Below are positions 19,006-30,651 of a DNA stretch of 64,000 nt, in pieces; position 1 is the first letter of the stretch, and the number at the start of each line of letters is the position of its first letter. The DNA comes from Acidimicrobiales bacterium. Its GTDB lineage: Bacteria; Actinomycetota; Acidimicrobiia; Acidimicrobiales; Iamiaceae. The stretch spans positions 515,734 through 579,733 of the forward strand of contig JAUJOW010000001.1 of NCBI GenBank assembly GCA_030447445.1. The letters run 5' to 3'. Below the pieces are notes generated by a model. It worked only from the letters and a program-made list of their open reading frames with translations. It was not told the origin of the DNA and made no database searches. A program made the position numbers and the translations under genes.

Positions 19006-19544
19006 GGGTCCGAACCTAACGGGCCGGTCGGGCCTCCGAGCTCGGCGTGCTGGCGGATCCAGGTGTGCATGGCGATGCCCGACGCCACCCCGGCGTTGAT
19101 GGACCGGGTCGAGCCGAACTGGGTGATGGCGCACACGAGCGCAGCGGCGTCACGCACCTCGGTCGACAGGCCGGGACCCTCTTGGCCGAAGACCAGCACG
19201 CATCGCTCCGGGAGAGCGGCGGTCTCGATCGGCCGGGCTCCGGGCAGGTTGTCGATGCCGATCATGACCAGGTCCTGGTCGGCGCAGTAGCGCACCAGGT
19301 CGGGCACCGTCGGGTGGTGGCGGATGTGTTGGTAGCGGTCGGTGACCATCGCGCCCCGCCGGTTCCAGCGGCGTCGCCCGACGATGTGCACCTCGGCGGC
19401 CAGGAAGGCGTTGGCAGTGCGCACCACGGTGCCGATGTTCAGGTCGTGGCGCCAGTTCTCCACGGCGACGTGGAAGGGGTGACGTCGTCGGTCGAGGTCG
19501 GAGACGATGGCCTCGTGGCGCCAGTAGCGGTAGCGGTCGGCCAC
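19002..19544 (-). CDS. TrmH/SpoU-family RNA 2'-O-methyltransferase
   Basis: 180 residues of the SPOUT class. Motif 1 is VENWRHDLNIGTVVRTANAF, motif 2 CVLVFGQEGPGLSTEVRDAA, motif 3 FGSTRSINAGVASGIAMHTW, forming the SAM-binding trefoil knot. Likely modifies tRNA or rRNA ribose. The GTG at 19544 is used, but the frame stays open upstream with plausible family sequence and no standard start codon, so the N-terminus may be longer. Confidence 0.88.
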   Translation of the reverse strand: MADRYRYWRHEAIVSDLDRRRHPFHVAVENWRHDLNIGTVVRTANAFLAAEVHIVGRRRWNRRGAMVTDRYQHIRHHPTVPDLVRYCADQDLVMIGIDNLPGARPIETAALPERCVLVFGQEGPGLSTEVRDAAALVCAITQFGSTRSINAGVASGIAMHTWIRQHAELGGPTGPLGSDP

Positions 19545-19638
19545 GTTGCGACGGTCGCCGCCGGCCAGCAGCTCGCGGTCGAGCCGGGGGTCGTCGGGCC
19601 ACGGGCCAGGGTGCGGCCCGGCCCCGACCGCCTCGGGG

Positions 19639-19941
19639 TCAGGCGACGAAGGACTTCCCCATGTCGATCTCCTGCCCGTCGATCACCAGCGTGTAGTGGG
19701 TGTTCAACCCCTGCACGATGCGCACCCAGAACTTGCGCTCGGTGCCGTCGGCGCCGGGCAGGGTGCCCTCGAGGTGGTCGCCGAAGAAGGTGGTCTCCAC
19801 ATCGAGGGCCTTGCCGTCGACCAGGAGCTGGTGGTGGTTGCCGAGACCCCCTCCGCTCTTGGACTCCACCGCGATCGTGTGGCCCTCGAACTCCACCTCT
19901 GCCTGTCCCTTGGTCAACCTGTCCTTCAGACCCATCGCCAC
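19639..19941 (-). CDS. Conserved hypothetical protein, beta-rich
   Basis: 100 residues, MAMGLKDRLTKGQAEVEFEG at the start, then alternating short strands (TIAVESKSGGG, HQLLVDGKALD, YTLVIDGQEIDMGKSF). No transmembrane segment, no known motif. The repeated LLVDGKALD / LVIDGQEID pattern hints at two related beta hairpins. Function unknown. Confidence 0.6.
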   Translation of the reverse strand: MAMGLKDRLTKGQAEVEFEGHTIAVESKSGGGLGNHHQLLVDGKALDVETTFFGDHLEGTLPGADGTERKFWVRIVQGLNTHYTLVIDGQEIDMGKSFVA

Positions 19942-19977
19942 CTTCTCTCCCGGTCGTGTCTTGCCTGCGCCGCTGGC

Positions 19978-20871
19978 TTACCCCACCGCCGGACGGCTCA
20001 TGCTGTCCGTCCTCGACGCGGACGGCAGCGCCACACCGTCGAACACCAAGCCGGCGTGGTCGACCGCCCGCAGGAGGAGCTCGTCGCCCACCACCCGGAG
20101 ATCCACGAAGTGGTGGGTCGCCCACGCCGCCGCCGTGAACGACCGCCGGGCCGTCGGTCGCAGGTGGGTGGCCGCTCCCGACACCACGTAGGTGGTGGTG
20201 CCCTGGGGCAGGGAGCGTTGGTAGTCGTGCTCGTGGCCGGCCAGCACGAGGTCGACACCGAAGCGGCGGAACACGGGCTCGAAGGATCGGCGCACCGCTC
20301 GATCCGAGCCGTGCCAGCCCGCCGAGTACGGCGGGTGGTGCAGGGTCACGACCGTCCACGCCGACGTCGATGCCGCCAGCTCCTCCTCGAGCCAGGCACG
20401 CTGGCGAGGGTCCTCCGGCCGAGTGGAGTCCAGCCCGATGAAGCCGACGTCACCGAGCCGCTCGGCGTACCACCGCCCAGGCATGCCGAGCTGCGCTGCC
20501 ACCTGCTCGCCCCGCCCGGACTGGACGTCGTGGTTGCCGAGCACGGCGAGGAGGGGGACGCCCTGCTCGAGCACCGGCGCGAACGGCGCCAGGACGGCGT
20601 CGTGCACGAGGGCCGGGTCTCCGTCGGGGTACACGTTGTCGCCCAGCAGGACGAGCCCGTCGAGGGGCACGTGTTCCATCGAGCGGGCGATGGCCGCCAC
20701 CGTGGCGTCGAGCTCTGCGGAGGGATGGCCCACGTCGCCAGCCACGGCCAGGCGGAGACGGACGTGCTCCTCGCCGCCCGGCAGCGGCCCGAGGAGGGCC
20801 GGGTCGGGCCGAGCCCGGCGGCGGGACAGGAGGACGAGGCGGTGGGCCAAGGTCCGGGCGAGGTGGAGCAC
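19978..20871 (-). CDS. Calcineurin-like metallophosphoesterase (purple-acid-phosphatase type)
   Basis: 297 residues with the full metal-binding set: RLAVAGDVGHPS, LVLLGDNVYPDGDP, LAVLGNHDVQSG, VVTLHHPPYSAGWHG and LVLAGHEHDYQRS. The spacing and GHEHDY end resemble purple acid phosphatases. Hydrolyses phosphomonoesters or diesters; substrate unknown. No clear signal peptide, though an N-terminal basic/hydrophobic stretch is present. Confidence 0.9.
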   Translation of the reverse strand: MLHLARTLAHRLVLLSRRRARPDPALLGPLPGGEEHVRLRLAVAGDVGHPSAELDATVAAIARSMEHVPLDGLVLLGDNVYPDGDPALVHDAVLAPFAPVLEQGVPLLAVLGNHDVQSGRGEQVAAQLGMPGRWYAERLGDVGFIGLDSTRPEDPRQRAWLEEELAASTSAWTVVTLHHPPYSAGWHGSDRAVRRSFEPVFRRFGVDLVLAGHEHDYQRSLPQGTTTYVVSGAATHLRPTARRSFTAAAWATHHFVDLRVVGDELLLRAVDHAGLVFDGVALPSASRTDSMSRPAVG

Positions 20872-20913
20872 CTCCCCAGGGTGCCAGCCCGGCGGCTCGT
20901 TCCCGCCGTCGGT

Positions 20914-21222
20914 TCAGCGCACCTCGAAGCCGGCGGTGCCGGTAAAGGGGACGTCGGTGGCCTCGACGCCGTCGACCCTGGCCCGAGGCGGGCCCTGCCG
21001 GGCCCAATCGGTGAGGGCGGCGACAGCATTGGCTGGTCCCTCGGCCTCGATCTCCACCGAGCCGTCGGGCCGGTTCCGCACCCAGCCGGCGACCCCGTGG
21101 CGCTCGGCCTCCTCCCGGCAGGACTCCCGGAACCACACGCCCTGCACCCGGCCGTACACCACGAGGCGCCGACGCACGATGTCGTCGGTGGCCCCGGCGG
21201 TGTCGTTCACCGTCGTGCCCAC
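20914..21222 (-). CDS. acyP: Acylphosphatase
   Basis: 102 residues. The signature VYGRVQGVWFRESCREEAER carries the catalytic arginine, and the second motif is GWVRNRPDGSVEIEAEGP with the catalytic asparagine. It hydrolyses acyl phosphates such as 1,3-bisphosphoglycerate. The GTG at 21222 gives a length close to the family norm of ~90; an ATG at 21252 would add ten residues. Confidence 0.92.
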   Translation of the reverse strand: MGTTVNDTAGATDDIVRRRLVVYGRVQGVWFRESCREEAERHGVAGWVRNRPDGSVEIEAEGPANAVAALTDWARQGPPRARVDGVEATDVPFTGTAGFEVR

Positions 21223-21370
21223 ACGTTCACCATAAACATCGTTCGGGCGCATCACGAAGATGCAGGTGCCCTCTGCAATCCGTCGTGACGGGCTTGAAGC
21301 GCGAAGACGAACACGTCCGCGTCGTGGCGCTCCTCGTCCGAGCGGGGACAGCCATCGACTCCTAGCATCG

Positions 21371-21607
21371 ATGATCGTGGCGTTCGAACGGATCACTCTG
21401 GATCGGGAGAGGATGGGCGGTCAGCCGTGCATCCGCGGGCTACGGATACCGGTGCTGACGGTGGTCACGATGGTCGCCGACGGGATGACGGCTCAAGAGG
21501 TCGTGAACGAGCTTCCCGACCTGGAGGTCGAGGACGTCGCCGAGGCCCTCCGATACGCCGCAGAGGCACTTCGGGAACGGGAACTGCCGCTGCGCCAGCC
21601 TGCATGA
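21371..21607 (+). CDS. DUF433 antitoxin-like protein
   Basis: 78 residues: FERITLDRERMGGQPCIRG, then LRIPVLTVVTMVADGMTAQE and ELPDLEVEDVAEALRYAAE. This is the DUF433 winged-helix domain that accompanies DUF5615/PIN-like toxins. The stop overlaps the next start (ATGA), the usual antitoxin-toxin coupling. The gene is intact while its partner is broken. Confidence 0.85.
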   Translation: MIVAFERITLDRERMGGQPCIRGLRIPVLTVVTMVADGMTAQEVVNELPDLEVEDVAEALRYAAEALRERELPLRQPA

Positions 21608-21968
21608 GGTTCCTGGTCGACCAGAACATCTCGCCACTGGTGGTCGATGGTCTCCGTGGCGCCGGCACGATGCCGTCCACACCAGCGAGATGGGCATGGC
21701 CCAAGCGGACGACGGGACGATCCGTAGTCGAGCAGCCGGGCGACGGGTCATCCTCTCCGCTGACACGGACTTCAGCTTGCTGCTTGCCCAACGAGCATCC
21801 GACACACCGTCGATCGTGCTCCTGCGCCTCCGTACCCGTCGCCGGGCGGCAGCACTGACGTCACTCCTGCTTGCCACCTCGAAATGGTGATGGACGATCT
21901 CAAAGCTGGAGCCATCGTTGTTGTCGAAGACCAGCCTCTACGAGGTGCGACGGCTGCCCCTGCAATGA
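21604..21968 (+). pseudogene. DUF5615 PIN-like toxin with several frameshifts
   Basis: The start MRFLVDQNISPLVVDGLRGA is typical of DUF5615. Near 21668 a missing base shifts the reading to a frame containing HTSEMGMAQADDGTIRSRAA and RRVILSADTDFSLLLAQRAS. A second missing base near 21876 and an extra G near 21942 are needed to continue through LEMVMDDLKAGAIVVVEDQ to a natural end at 21968. Three indels in ~360 bases suggest real decay, poor sequence quality, or both. Confidence 0.75.
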
Positions 21969-22043
21969 TCCATCGCCCGGGGTGATCGGCTTCCCTGTGG
22001 CTTACCGTGGCGCCGTGCTCGACGTGGGGGCGGCAGCGCAGCG

Positions 22044-22166
22044 GTCCGCCGGACTCTCCACGACTGGCCGTGCTTCCTCTGCGAGCAGGCGGAAGGCGAC
22101 CTCGCAACTGTCCTCCAAGCGGTTGACGCCGCCTTTGCCCGCCTCACCGAAGCGGAGGATCTGTGA
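22044..22166 (+). pseudogene. HEPN-like fragment
   Basis: The reading VRRTLHDWPCFLCEQAEGDL ATVLQAV resembles the helix of HEPN-domain proteins (D/E-W-ACF-AEQAA-type). Only ~40 codons up to the stop at 22164-22166 are recognisable, with no proper start or the R-x4-6-H motif. It directly precedes a nucleotidyltransferase start with overlap, the order expected for a HEPN/MNT pair. Assignment is tentative. Confidence 0.4.
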
Positions 22167-22512
22167 CCATCCCGGCCCTGGAGCGTCGGGCAGCGGAGCG
22201 TCGGGCAGCGGAGCGTCGGACGCTGCTGGGGCGGGCCGAGGCCTTTGTGGCCGGCGTGCCCACCGAGGTGGACCTGCGGGCGGCGGTGGTCATCGGGTCA
22301 GTCGCCCGAGGCGACTTCCACCCGGGCAGCGACGTGGACGTCATCGTGGTCGCTGATCACCTGGCCGACCGGCTGCTCGACCGCTACGAGCAGCTCGGTG
22401 CGCGCCCGGGAGGGTGGAACCGCATCCATGGACGCCGGAGGAGTGGTGCCACCGGGTTGGCCGGCGCGACCCGATGGCGGTGGAGGCGAGGACGGTTGGC
22501 GTATGGCTGGTG
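22163..22512 (+). pseudogene. MNT-type nucleotidyltransferase, frameshifted
   Basis: The GTG start overlaps the HEPN-like stop. VVIGSVARGDFHPGSDVDVI is the G-S-x10-D-x-D motif of minimal nucleotidyltransferases, antitoxins of HEPN toxins. Near 22410 a missing base shifts the continuing sequence (EPHPWTPEEWCHRVGRRDPM AVEARTVGVWLV) into the next frame. A 15-base direct duplication (GCAGCGGAGCGTCGG) lies near the start, giving AERRAAERR. Confidence 0.75.
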
Positions 22513-22582
22513 CGTGCGATCGATCGGCGACATCACCATCCACTCGACTGGTTGATGGCACGGCCTCAGCCTTCATCGTCGC

Positions 22583-22699
22583 CAAGGGGCGGCGCCATCG
22601 CAGCCCCGGGAAGCGGGCGAAGCCGGCATCGGTCGTGACCCAGGTGGCCTCGTGCTCGATGGCGAGGGCGGCGAGCGCCTCGTTGTCTTCCAAGTCCAC
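22583..22699 (-). pseudogene. PIN-domain (VapC-type) toxin, C-terminal fragment
   Basis: On the minus strand DLEDNEALAALAIEHEATWV followed by TTDAGFARFPGLRWRRPL matches the last third of VapC-like PIN nucleases, with the conserved TxDxxF acidic site. The N-terminal two thirds are missing; upstream sequence is unrelated and contains a long inverted repeat. This is a relic. Confidence 0.7.
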
Positions 22700-22769
22700 C
22701 CCAGGTTGCAGACCCGAGCCGCCGTCGGTGGGCAGTCGCCGCTGGGGCGGTGCAACGCTGGACTCGCCG

Positions 22770-22846
22770 GGGACGAGGGTGGTGCGTCGGCTCGGGATGG
22801 TGCGCACGCTCGGGCGGAACCGGCCGCAGCGCACCACCCTTGTCCC
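22770..22846. repeat. 17-bp-arm inverted repeat
   Basis: The arm at 22770-22786 (GGGACGAGGGTGGTGCG) pairs with 22830-22846 (CGCACCACCCTTGTCCC) with a single G-T wobble and a 43-base GC-rich loop. It separates the PIN fragment from the end of dnaE2. It could be a mobile-element end pair, a terminator for the converging region, or a folded RNA. Confidence 0.75.
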
Positions 22847-22896
22847 GGGCGTCCGCCGGTCCGATCGACGGTGGCGCGTCGAACCTATCTTCGCGG

Positions 22897-26259
<3,363 letters not shown>

Positions 26260-26276
26260 AGGGGCCCGTCACTGTA

Positions 26277-26292
26277 GCGAACGCATGTTCGT
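26277..26292. promoter_or_regulatory. LexA (SOS) box upstream of dnaE2
   Basis: GCGAACGCATGTTCGT contains CGAAC-N4-GTTCG, ten of the twelve defined positions of the actinobacterial SOS box TCGAAC-N4-GTTCGA. It lies directly upstream of the dnaE2 start at 26259. LexA repression of dnaE2 is established in mycobacteria. Confidence 0.8.
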
Positions 26293-26363
26293 CTGGCGCG
26301 GGCGAGTCGGCGCGTGAGGGCCGACGCCACGCCCGCCGACGCCGACGTCCCGCCGTCCCGCAG

Positions 26364-26987
26364 CTACTCGACCACGACCTCGCCGTACATCCCGTTCACG
26401 AAGTGCGGCGGTCCGCCGGCCACGTCGGGGGGACCGCCCTGGCTCTCCCGGGCGGCCTCGAGGTACTCGTCGGGATCGGCCCCGGTCGGGATGCTGCACA
26501 GGATCAGGTACCGCCCCGGTTCGGTCAGCGTCCCGTCACCCACGGCCTCGATCACGGGCGCCCCTCCGGGGGGCGCGACCAGCACGGCCGCCGGCGGCCC
26601 GCTGGCCAGCGAAGCCTGTTCCTCCTCGGGCAGCTTCACCAGCTCGTCGGCGCTGCGCTCCTCGTCGGGCGGCAAGGCGATGGCCACGAGCTCGTGCACC
26701 TCTTCGTCAGAGCTGTTGGTGAGGGTCAGCTTGGTGCCAGCAGCGACGCGGTCGGGGAGCCCCTCGAAGGCGTAGTCCACCGCCGTCACCTCCACCGGTC
26801 CGTCCGTCGGCGCCTCGCTGGTCGTGCTGGCGTCGCCAGCGGTGGTGGTCTCTTCCTCGGCGGCGGTGGTCGAGCTCGTGTCGTCGCCCGTCGCCTCGCT
26901 GTCGTCGTCGTCGCCGCATCCCACGGTGACGAGCAGCCCGACGGCGAGCAGAGCGGCGCCGAAGCGGCGCAGGGCACAGGGTCTCAA
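26364..26987 (-). CDS. Cupredoxin-like secreted lipoprotein
   Basis: 207 residues with a signal peptide ending LLAVGLLVTVGCGDDDD (lipobox Cys), a Thr/Glu-rich linker, and a beta-rich domain: VTAVDYAFEGLPDRVAAGTK, LTNSSDEEVHELVAIAL and PGRYLILCSIPTG. The H..L and C..IP pattern resembles a cupredoxin fold, but a full copper site is not clear. The start is TTG at 26987, picked because GGGGAGGAAG lies at ideal spacing; ATG codons farther up would precede the signal peptide by 27-37 residues. Confidence 0.75.
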   Translation of the reverse strand: MRPCALRRFGAALLAVGLLVTVGCGDDDDSEATGDDTSSTTAAEEETTTAGDASTTSEAPTDGPVEVTAVDYAFEGLPDRVAAGTKLTLTNSSDEEVHELVAIALPPDEERSADELVKLPEEEQASLASGPPAAVLVAPPGGAPVIEAVGDGTLTEPGRYLILCSIPTGADPDEYLEAARESQGGPPDVAGGPPHFVNGMYGEVVVE

Positions 26988-27074
26988 CGATCTTCCTCCC
27001 CAGTGGTGGCGGCGCATGCTGCGCAGCACTGGAGGTAGTGGACACCGCCAACCGAAGGGCGTCATGAGGGACGA

Positions 27075-29708
27075 CTACTCAGACGGTCGCTCCCCGCCAC
27101 TCAGGACGCCGGCCAGCTCCTGCCGGCTGGTGACGCCGAGCTTGGCGTAGGCCCGGCCGAGGTGGTTCTCGACGGTGCGCACCGACACACCGAGCCGGGC
27201 GGCGATGCCACCGTTGGTGAGACCCTTGGCGGCCAGACCGGCCAGCTCGGCCTCACGACGGGTGAGCGACGGTGTTCCCGCCAGCACACCGACCAGGGCC
27301 GGCGTGACGGCACCTTCACACCGACCGGCCAGCTCCACGGCCCGGCGGGCCAGGGCCGCCGCTCGCCGGCTCTCGTCCCGCTGTGCTCGGGCCGATGCCG
27401 CGCCGGCGGTGGCCTCGGCGGCGAAGAGGACCGCCCCCATCTTTTCGAAGCGGGCGGCGACGTCCTCGAGGGCGGCCGGATCCGAGATCGCCCTTGCCTC
27501 GACATCGTCCACCATGGCCGGCAGCAGTTCGCCGTCCACCTCGGCCCGTCTGATGCCCCCGAACAGCTCCAGCGCCGAATCGGCCTCACCCAGCCGGGAC
27601 AGGTCATGGACAGCCTGGACAGCCATGGCCACCCGACCGTTGGCCAGGTCGTCGCCGGCCGCTGTGGCCAAGATCGAGCGAGCGGCCGCCCGCTGGCCGT
27701 GACCGAACGCCACCCAGGCCCGAGCCTGGGCCGCCATCGTCTCGTACAGCCGCACGGCCACCGATCCGTCAGCCTCCAGCTCACCGAGGGCGCCGCCGGT
27801 GCGGTCAGGCGAGCCGGCGACAGCAGCGGCGAGCGCCGAGCCGGCCACCGCCACTCGCCGCAAGCCCGTGTCCCCCAGCCGCTCGAAGGCAGCGGCCGAC
27901 TCGCAGAACCAGCGACCGGCGGTGCGCATCCGTCCCATGAGCTGGGCGCTGGAGCCGAGGAACAGGGCGAACCAGGCCTGGCCGTTGAGGCTGTTGGCGG
28001 CCAGCGAGGCCTCGTAGGCGGCGGTGGCCAGCTTTTCACCCTCGGCCAGGCGGCCACCGAGGAGCTTGGCGGTCACGAGCGACACCCAGTGGATGCCGGC
28101 GTCGTCAGCGGCGAAGGGGCGCCGCGGCAGGCCGCTGTGGACGGCGAAGGCGTGTTCGGCGAGGGCCGCCGCATCCGCCGTGCGACCGGCCAGAGCGAGG
28201 GCGGGCGCGGCGGCCACGGCCGCTTCGGCGAAGAGCCAGGGCTCGGCTGGATCGAGGTAGGGCTCGGCCCTCGCCAACGCGTCGGCCACCCTGCCTTCGA
28301 GCACCTCAAGGGCGGCATGGTGGGCGTCGAGCACCGCCCGGCAGCGCTGATCGCCGAGGCGCTCCGCCGACCGCTGGAAGGCGGCCGCCGCCCCCACTGG
28401 GTCCTGCAGTCCTCGCAACCGGTTGGAAGCCAGCGTGTTGGTGACGTGCACCACCGCCTCGTCGTCTTCGGCCCGCAGGAGCGCCTCGCCGAGCACGGCG
28501 TCGGCCTCGCTGTGCTGACCGGCCAGCCAAAGCAGGTGACCGAGCAGGTGACCGGTGACGGCGGTGCGGTTCGAGCCCCACGCCGCCCGGGCCAACCGGA
28601 GGGCGAGGTCGAAGTCGAGGGCCCGGTGGGCGTCGCGGGCGGCGATCACGAGCCGCTCGGGATCCACGCTGCTGCCGGCGTCGAGGCCCCAGACGACGAC
28701 ATTGCGCAGATCCTCGGCTCGCCGGGCGCCGCACGATTCGACGGCGCCGGCCAGCGCTCCTGCCAGCCGCCGATGACGCAGCGCCGGGAGTTGGGCCCGG
28801 AGCACCTCACGGCACGGTCCGGGGACGAGGTCGGCCTCGAGGCGGGCGCCCCTGCGCTCGACGGTGAGGAGACCGGCTGCCTCCAACGCCTCGAGCTCCA
28901 CCGGAGCGACGAGCTGCTCGAGGAGGCTCACGCCGAGCGGGCCCCCGATGGCCAACAGCTCGAGCACCTCACGGGCGGCGCCGGTCACGTCGGACAACGA
29001 GTCGGCCAACAGATCGGCCACCCGTGCCGCCTGGGCAAGGGGGGCGGGGGCCCGCCAGGGGCCCTCGACGGCGTCGAGGGCGCCGCTGCCGAGTGCATCG
29101 GCCAGCATCTCCCGCAGGGCCATGGGGCTGCCGGCGGCGGTGGTGACCAGGGCCCGGCGGGTGGCACCGTCCACGCCGCCCGGCAAGACGGCGTCGACGA
29201 GCGAGCCGAGGCTCTCGTCGTCGAGTGGCGCCAGGTCGATGCGCTCGGCATGGCCATCCTTCCAGAGGGCCACGACGGCGTCGGGAGCCGGCGCCCCGGT
29301 CACCACGGTGGCGACGACGGTCAGGACCTCGTGCGCGGCCAACTGGTGCACGAGCGCAGCCGAGACGTCGTCGAGGAGGTGAGCATCGTCGACCAGGGCC
29401 ACCATGGTCGATCCGACGGTCCGGCGTTCGACGGCCGCTATGGCGCGCGTGAAGAGATCGGCGCCTGGTGCGAGCCCGGGGAGCAAGGGCGCAAGAGCGC
29501 CGAGGGGCACCGCTCGGGCCGCGGCCGTCGCCGTAACCGACACGGTCACGTTGCCCGCCGTCGCCGCCCGGTCGAGGAGCTCACGGGCGAGCCGGGTCCG
29601 TCCGGTCCCGGGCCCCCCGGCGATGACCACGCTGCGGCTGCGACGAAGCGCATCGGCGCCGGCGGCCAGCTCGCGGTCGCGACCCGTCAGCGGCCAGTCG
29701 CCCATCAC
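27075..29708 (-). CDS. LuxR-family transcriptional regulator with N-terminal ATPase (LAL type)
   Basis: 877 residues. N-terminal P-loop VVIAGGPGTGRTRLARELLD and Walker B STMVALVDDAHLLDD, a long Ala/Leu-rich TPR-like middle, and a C-terminal helix-turn-helix: LTRREAELAGLAAKGLTNGG, IAARLGVSVRTVENHLGRAY. Large ATP-binding LuxR regulators activate metabolic operons in response to a ligand. Target unknown; it is followed by the lipoprotein gene on the same strand and preceded by ppk2 by seven bases, suggesting one transcript. Confidence 0.92.
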   Translation of the reverse strand: MMGDWPLTGRDRELAAGADALRRSRSVVIAGGPGTGRTRLARELLDRAATAGNVTVSVTATAAARAVPLGALAPLLPGLAPGADLFTRAIAAVERRTVGSTMVALVDDAHLLDDVSAALVHQLAAHEVLTVVATVVTGAPAPDAVVALWKDGHAERIDLAPLDDESLGSLVDAVLPGGVDGATRRALVTTAAGSPMALREMLADALGSGALDAVEGPWRAPAPLAQAARVADLLADSLSDVTGAAREVLELLAIGGPLGVSLLEQLVAPVELEALEAAGLLTVERRGARLEADLVPGPCREVLRAQLPALRHRRLAGALAGAVESCGARRAEDLRNVVVWGLDAGSSVDPERLVIAARDAHRALDFDLALRLARAAWGSNRTAVTGHLLGHLLWLAGQHSEADAVLGEALLRAEDDEAVVHVTNTLASNRLRGLQDPVGAAAAFQRSAERLGDQRCRAVLDAHHAALEVLEGRVADALARAEPYLDPAEPWLFAEAAVAAAPALALAGRTADAAALAEHAFAVHSGLPRRPFAADDAGIHWVSLVTAKLLGGRLAEGEKLATAAYEASLAANSLNGQAWFALFLGSSAQLMGRMRTAGRWFCESAAAFERLGDTGLRRVAVAGSALAAAVAGSPDRTGGALGELEADGSVAVRLYETMAAQARAWVAFGHGQRAAARSILATAAGDDLANGRVAMAVQAVHDLSRLGEADSALELFGGIRRAEVDGELLPAMVDDVEARAISDPAALEDVAARFEKMGAVLFAAEATAGAASARAQRDESRRAAALARRAVELAGRCEGAVTPALVGVLAGTPSLTRREAELAGLAAKGLTNGGIAARLGVSVRTVENHLGRAYAKLGVTSRQELAGVLSGGERPSE

Positions 29709-29715
29709 CGGCGGC

Positions 29716-30567
29716 TCAGTACACCTCGGGGACGAAGGTCTGCTCGTCGACCGGGGGCCGCACGTAGCCCTGGTCGTCCTGGCGCTGCGGGAGCTCGATC
29801 TCGGGGGTCTCGGGTTCCTCGTAGGGCACCATGCTCAACAGGTGGTGGATGCAGTTGAGCCTGGCCCGGGCCTTGTCGTCGGCGTCGACCACCCACCACG
29901 GCGCCTGCTTGATGTCGGTGTGGCGGAACATCTCGTCCTTGGCCCTGGAGTAGTCGACCCAGCGGGCGCGGGACTCGAGGTCCATGGGGCTCAACTTCCA
30001 GCGCTTCGTGGGGTTGGCGATGCGGGCCTGGAAGCGTCGCTCCTGCTCCTCGTCGCTGACCGAGAACCAGTACTTGATCAGGAGGATGTCGGAGCGGATG
30101 AGCATGCGCTCGAACTCGGGGCACGAGCGCATGAACTCGGTGTACTCCTCGTCGGTGCAGAAGCCCATGACCCGCTCGACGCCGGCCCGGTTGTACCAGC
30201 TCCGGTCGAACAGGACCATCTCCCCAGCGGCCGGAAGGTGGTCGACGTAGCGCTGGAAGTACCACTGCGACCGCTCCCGCTCGGTGGGCGTGCCGAGGGC
30301 CACGACCCGGGCGAAGCGGGGGTTGAGCGTCTCGGTGATGCGCTTGATGACCCCGCCCTTGCCGGCGGCGTCGCGGCCTTCGAAGATGACCACCACCTTG
30401 TGGCCCGAGGTCCGCACCGACTCCTGGAGCTTGACCAGCTCGCCTTGGAGCCGGGCCAGCTCCTTCTTGCGCGCCTTCTTCTCCGCCTTCTTTGCCGCCT
30501 TGCTCTCCGCCGTGTCCGGCTGGTGGTCAGTGTCCGTCGGCCGCTCGGTGGAGGTGGCATCGCTCAT
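29716..30567 (-). CDS. ppk2: Polyphosphate kinase 2
   Basis: Family PPK2 phosphotransferase that moves phosphate between polyphosphate and nucleotides. Walker A VVVIFEGRDAAGKGGVIKRI, then YFQRYVDHLPAAGEMVLFDR SWYNRAGVERVMGFC (Walker B and lid), and the C-terminal SPMDLESRARWVDYSRAKDE. N-terminal 40 residues are Lys/Ala-rich. ATG at 30567 (MSDATS) is preferred over 30585. 283 residues, normal for a single-domain class I PPK2. Confidence 0.95.
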   Translation of the reverse strand: MSDATSTERPTDTDHQPDTAESKAAKKAEKKARKKELARLQGELVKLQESVRTSGHKVVVIFEGRDAAGKGGVIKRITETLNPRFARVVALGTPTERERSQWYFQRYVDHLPAAGEMVLFDRSWYNRAGVERVMGFCTDEEYTEFMRSCPEFERMLIRSDILLIKYWFSVSDEEQERRFQARIANPTKRWKLSPMDLESRARWVDYSRAKDEMFRHTDIKQAPWWVVDADDKARARLNCIHHLLSMVPYEEPETPEIELPQRQDDQGYVRPPVDEQTFVPEVY

Positions 30568-30651
30568 GTGCACAGCTTGACCCATCCAGGTCAGCGCTGT
30601 CGCCTGACCGGGAACGCCCTCGCTCGGTCAAGAGTGCGGTGGCCGCACACA

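Noticed and set aside
22879-22894. Third LexA-like site TCGAACCTATCTTCGC after dnaE2
   Set aside because: The right half is poor and no gene starts downstream; likely chance, or part of the relic region.
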